From: Triplophysa rosa
Lineage: Eukaryota; Chordata; Actinopteri; Cypriniformes; Nemacheilidae
Length of the DNA: 64,000 bases
Reading direction: 5' to 3'
Assembly (NCBI RefSeq): GCF_024868665.1
Contig: NC_079895.1
Coordinates: 24,361,221-24,425,220, forward strand
The notes below the pieces were generated by a model. It searched no databases and had not been told where the DNA came from. It saw only the letters and a program-made list of their open reading frames with translations. Numbering within the stretch: the first letter of the stretch is position 1; every line of letters begins with the position of its first letter. Both the position numbers and the translations under genes were made by a program. This document shows positions 62,409 to 64,000 of the stretch, in pieces.

Positions 62409-62975
62409 CATAGATATAAATAACTAGATGCTGCATTAGCATCTGTTTCTATGGGCCGCTATACGTAGGTCGTCCGCCATATTGGAATGGTGCGAGCTGG
62501 TCTGTGTTGCCAAGTCTGCAGCTTTCCAGTGGAATTGGGTTACTTTGTAACTGTTGCTCCGGTTTGTTTTATCCACAGGTTAGGAGTGGAAGGATTTTGT
62601 CAATCTTAAAATGATTTTATTTATGAATGTTAAGTTGTGTTATTTGAACTAGGGACGTTAGGCTAAGATTTTGTTTCACAGATCTGGCAACCCTGCCAAG
62701 CCGGTCCGTTTACACTCAAGAGCAAGCTGACTGTGTATGATTATGAAAACATATTTGTTGTTGTATAAAAACTCAAACATTATATTTCCTACACTATCAC
62801 ATGTCAACAACGAAAGGGCATCCAATTTTTCGGGAATTTAAATGCACAGCCATGGCTGCGCAGTGATGTGGCATTCTAACAAACTGTGAGTGACATCAGT
62901 GGACCATTCCAAGATGGCGGACGCATCTACGTGCCTGGAGAGCTTGAATGAGGCATCTAGTTATTGATATCTATG
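62409..62975. mobile_element. foldback element (CATAGATATAAATAACTAG ends)
   Basis: Ends CATAGATATAAATAACTAGA and the inverted TCTAGTTATTGATATCTATG. Inner blocks CCGCCATATTGGAATGGT and ACCATTCCAAGATGGCGG are also inverted. Flanks ACTTCAAC and ACCACAAC match at 6 of 8, perhaps an old 8-bp duplication. Confidence 0.75.
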
Positions 62976-64000
62976 ACCACAACCCCTTACACATTTTGGT
63001 AGGAACGAAAGATTTAAATTTGTCAATGCAAATGTGAAAAATTACACAATAATTTGATTTGAAGCAACAGACCGAAGTAATTTAAACAAACAACAAATAA
63101 AGCAAATAAAGCACACAATATTGCACATACATCTTTTACTCAACAGAGGAAGGGACAATAAAACAGCGCAAAGCGTTTAAAAAAGCGCTCAGGACGTTTT
63201 CGAAAACACGGTTTACTCCATAGGATTATAATGTAAAACAGACGCTAGCAGCTTCGAAAAAGAATTCAAGTGTAAACACAGCCTAAGTTTAATATTGATA
63301 ATTTTTGTCCGTATATTAATTTACAAAACGGATCTGCAACTTACTAATGCATGCTTTCGGAAAATAAATACCAACAAGTTTAAACAGTTCTCAATGTCAA
63401 TTTCGAGGACAGAATGGCAAATTTCGTAGTTTTTTATAGCTAACTGAAGCACACTGTAGGGCCTTTGAAAGACAATGAAATGAATGAAAACGGTTCTTAA
63501 TGTCAGCTTGCAGGAGAGCATGGCAGATCTTGTACAAAGTTTTGCCCAAAAAAACTGGAAATACAACCATACATAAAATTCAGTGGACGTTAATAATTGA
63601 AAATTATTCATTTAGAAGAATATGTCAAAAGAAAAAAGTGTCAAGTAATGGGAGGCCTGTGCCCCTGTAGAGCTTTGAAAATATGCCAATGCTTTAAAGC
63701 ACATTTGAAGTTATGTAATTATGCTTTGAAGCACACTTAGAAAAGTTATTCTCAATTTTATTGGTAAACATGATTCTAATATTTGAAACTTACCCAAGGT
63801 AAGGGCACAGTCCTATCCAAAAATATTTGATTCTAATAATCATATGTAGCGTTGCACACTGCTGGCATCTAGAATCATTTGAACCAGCATTGTATTGTTC
63901 ATATCAGAGGGCTCTCTCAACTTCTATCTTACATTTTACTTTTTGTAATACTACAACTACTACATTTTATTCATAGGCGCCTTACTGACACTCAAGGACA

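Larger units (their letters stand above)
54518..64000. other. region upstream of the alternative start
   Basis: Probably the 5' intron of the long pard3b transcript, if the CR1 exons lie beyond 64000. It has the candidate promoter, MITE-like repeats (54962-55140, 57747-58191, 59964-60242), a CAGTGTTTCCCC element (56182-57102), a hAT (60352-61165), a foldback element (62409-62975) and a 5' hAT-type end near 62026. I recognise nothing in 55150-56075, 58200-59960, 61180-62020 and 62980-64000. I looked for a minus-strand exon ending in a DDKDK-like stretch and found none. Confidence 0.5.

Noticed and set aside
54518..64000. Canonical CR1 exons of pard3b
   Set aside because: No segment reading like the DDVLADVVEDKDK end with a donor was found, so they are taken to lie outside the window.

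Overview
The window looks like a piece of a teleost genome, most probably a cypriniform (carp/minnow-type) fish. The evidence is widely spaced small exons with consensus splice sites, many hAT, Tc1 and TTAA-flanked foldback elements, tRNA-derived SINEs whose tail matches the one I know from cyprinids, L1-like and L2-like LINE remains, and long (TG)n and (GA)n microsatellites. There are no operons, CRISPR arrays, tRNA or rRNA genes.

One host gene was recognised. It runs on the minus strand, and five small coding exons join in phase: 54473-54517, 51881-52043, 30969-31048, 12353-12429 and 118-204. The joined peptide matches the N-terminal linker and the start of the first PDZ domain of the Par-3 family, closest to PARD3B. 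Marker segments are LIAVYEEQE, GGEIEV, TPLLVRSSSDSAL and TVEISGERGPLGIHVVP. The rest of the gene lies beyond base 1, and the usual 5' exons for the CR1 oligomerisation domain were not seen and would lie beyond base 64000. The first exon here begins with its own ATG behind a TATA-type promoter, so it may be an alternative start giving a Par-3B isoform without CR1.

Almost everything else is intron packed with transposons. Intron 4 (205-12352) and intron 3 (12430-30968) carry hAT elements with 8-bp target duplications, TTAA foldback MITEs, SINEs and a large palindrome. Intron 2 (31049-51880) holds an L1-like LINE interrupted by a DNA transposon, itself interrupted by a hAT, itself interrupted by a Tc1/mariner element with an intact 346-aa transposase. 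A second nest at about 19.8-22.5 kb has two hAT insertions in one MITE, one of which carries further elements. Intron 1 is short (52044-54472). The region 54518-64000 has the putative promoter, then more MITEs, hATs and unrecognised sequence.

The features act in two layers: one cell-polarity scaffold gene, and a mobile-element population that has repeatedly inserted into its introns. Nothing in the window reads as an operon-like or wholly new multi-gene system. The most unusual items are the possible CR1-less pard3b start, the four-layer nest and its intact transposase, and several insertions whose empty target is preserved in sister repeats inside the window.
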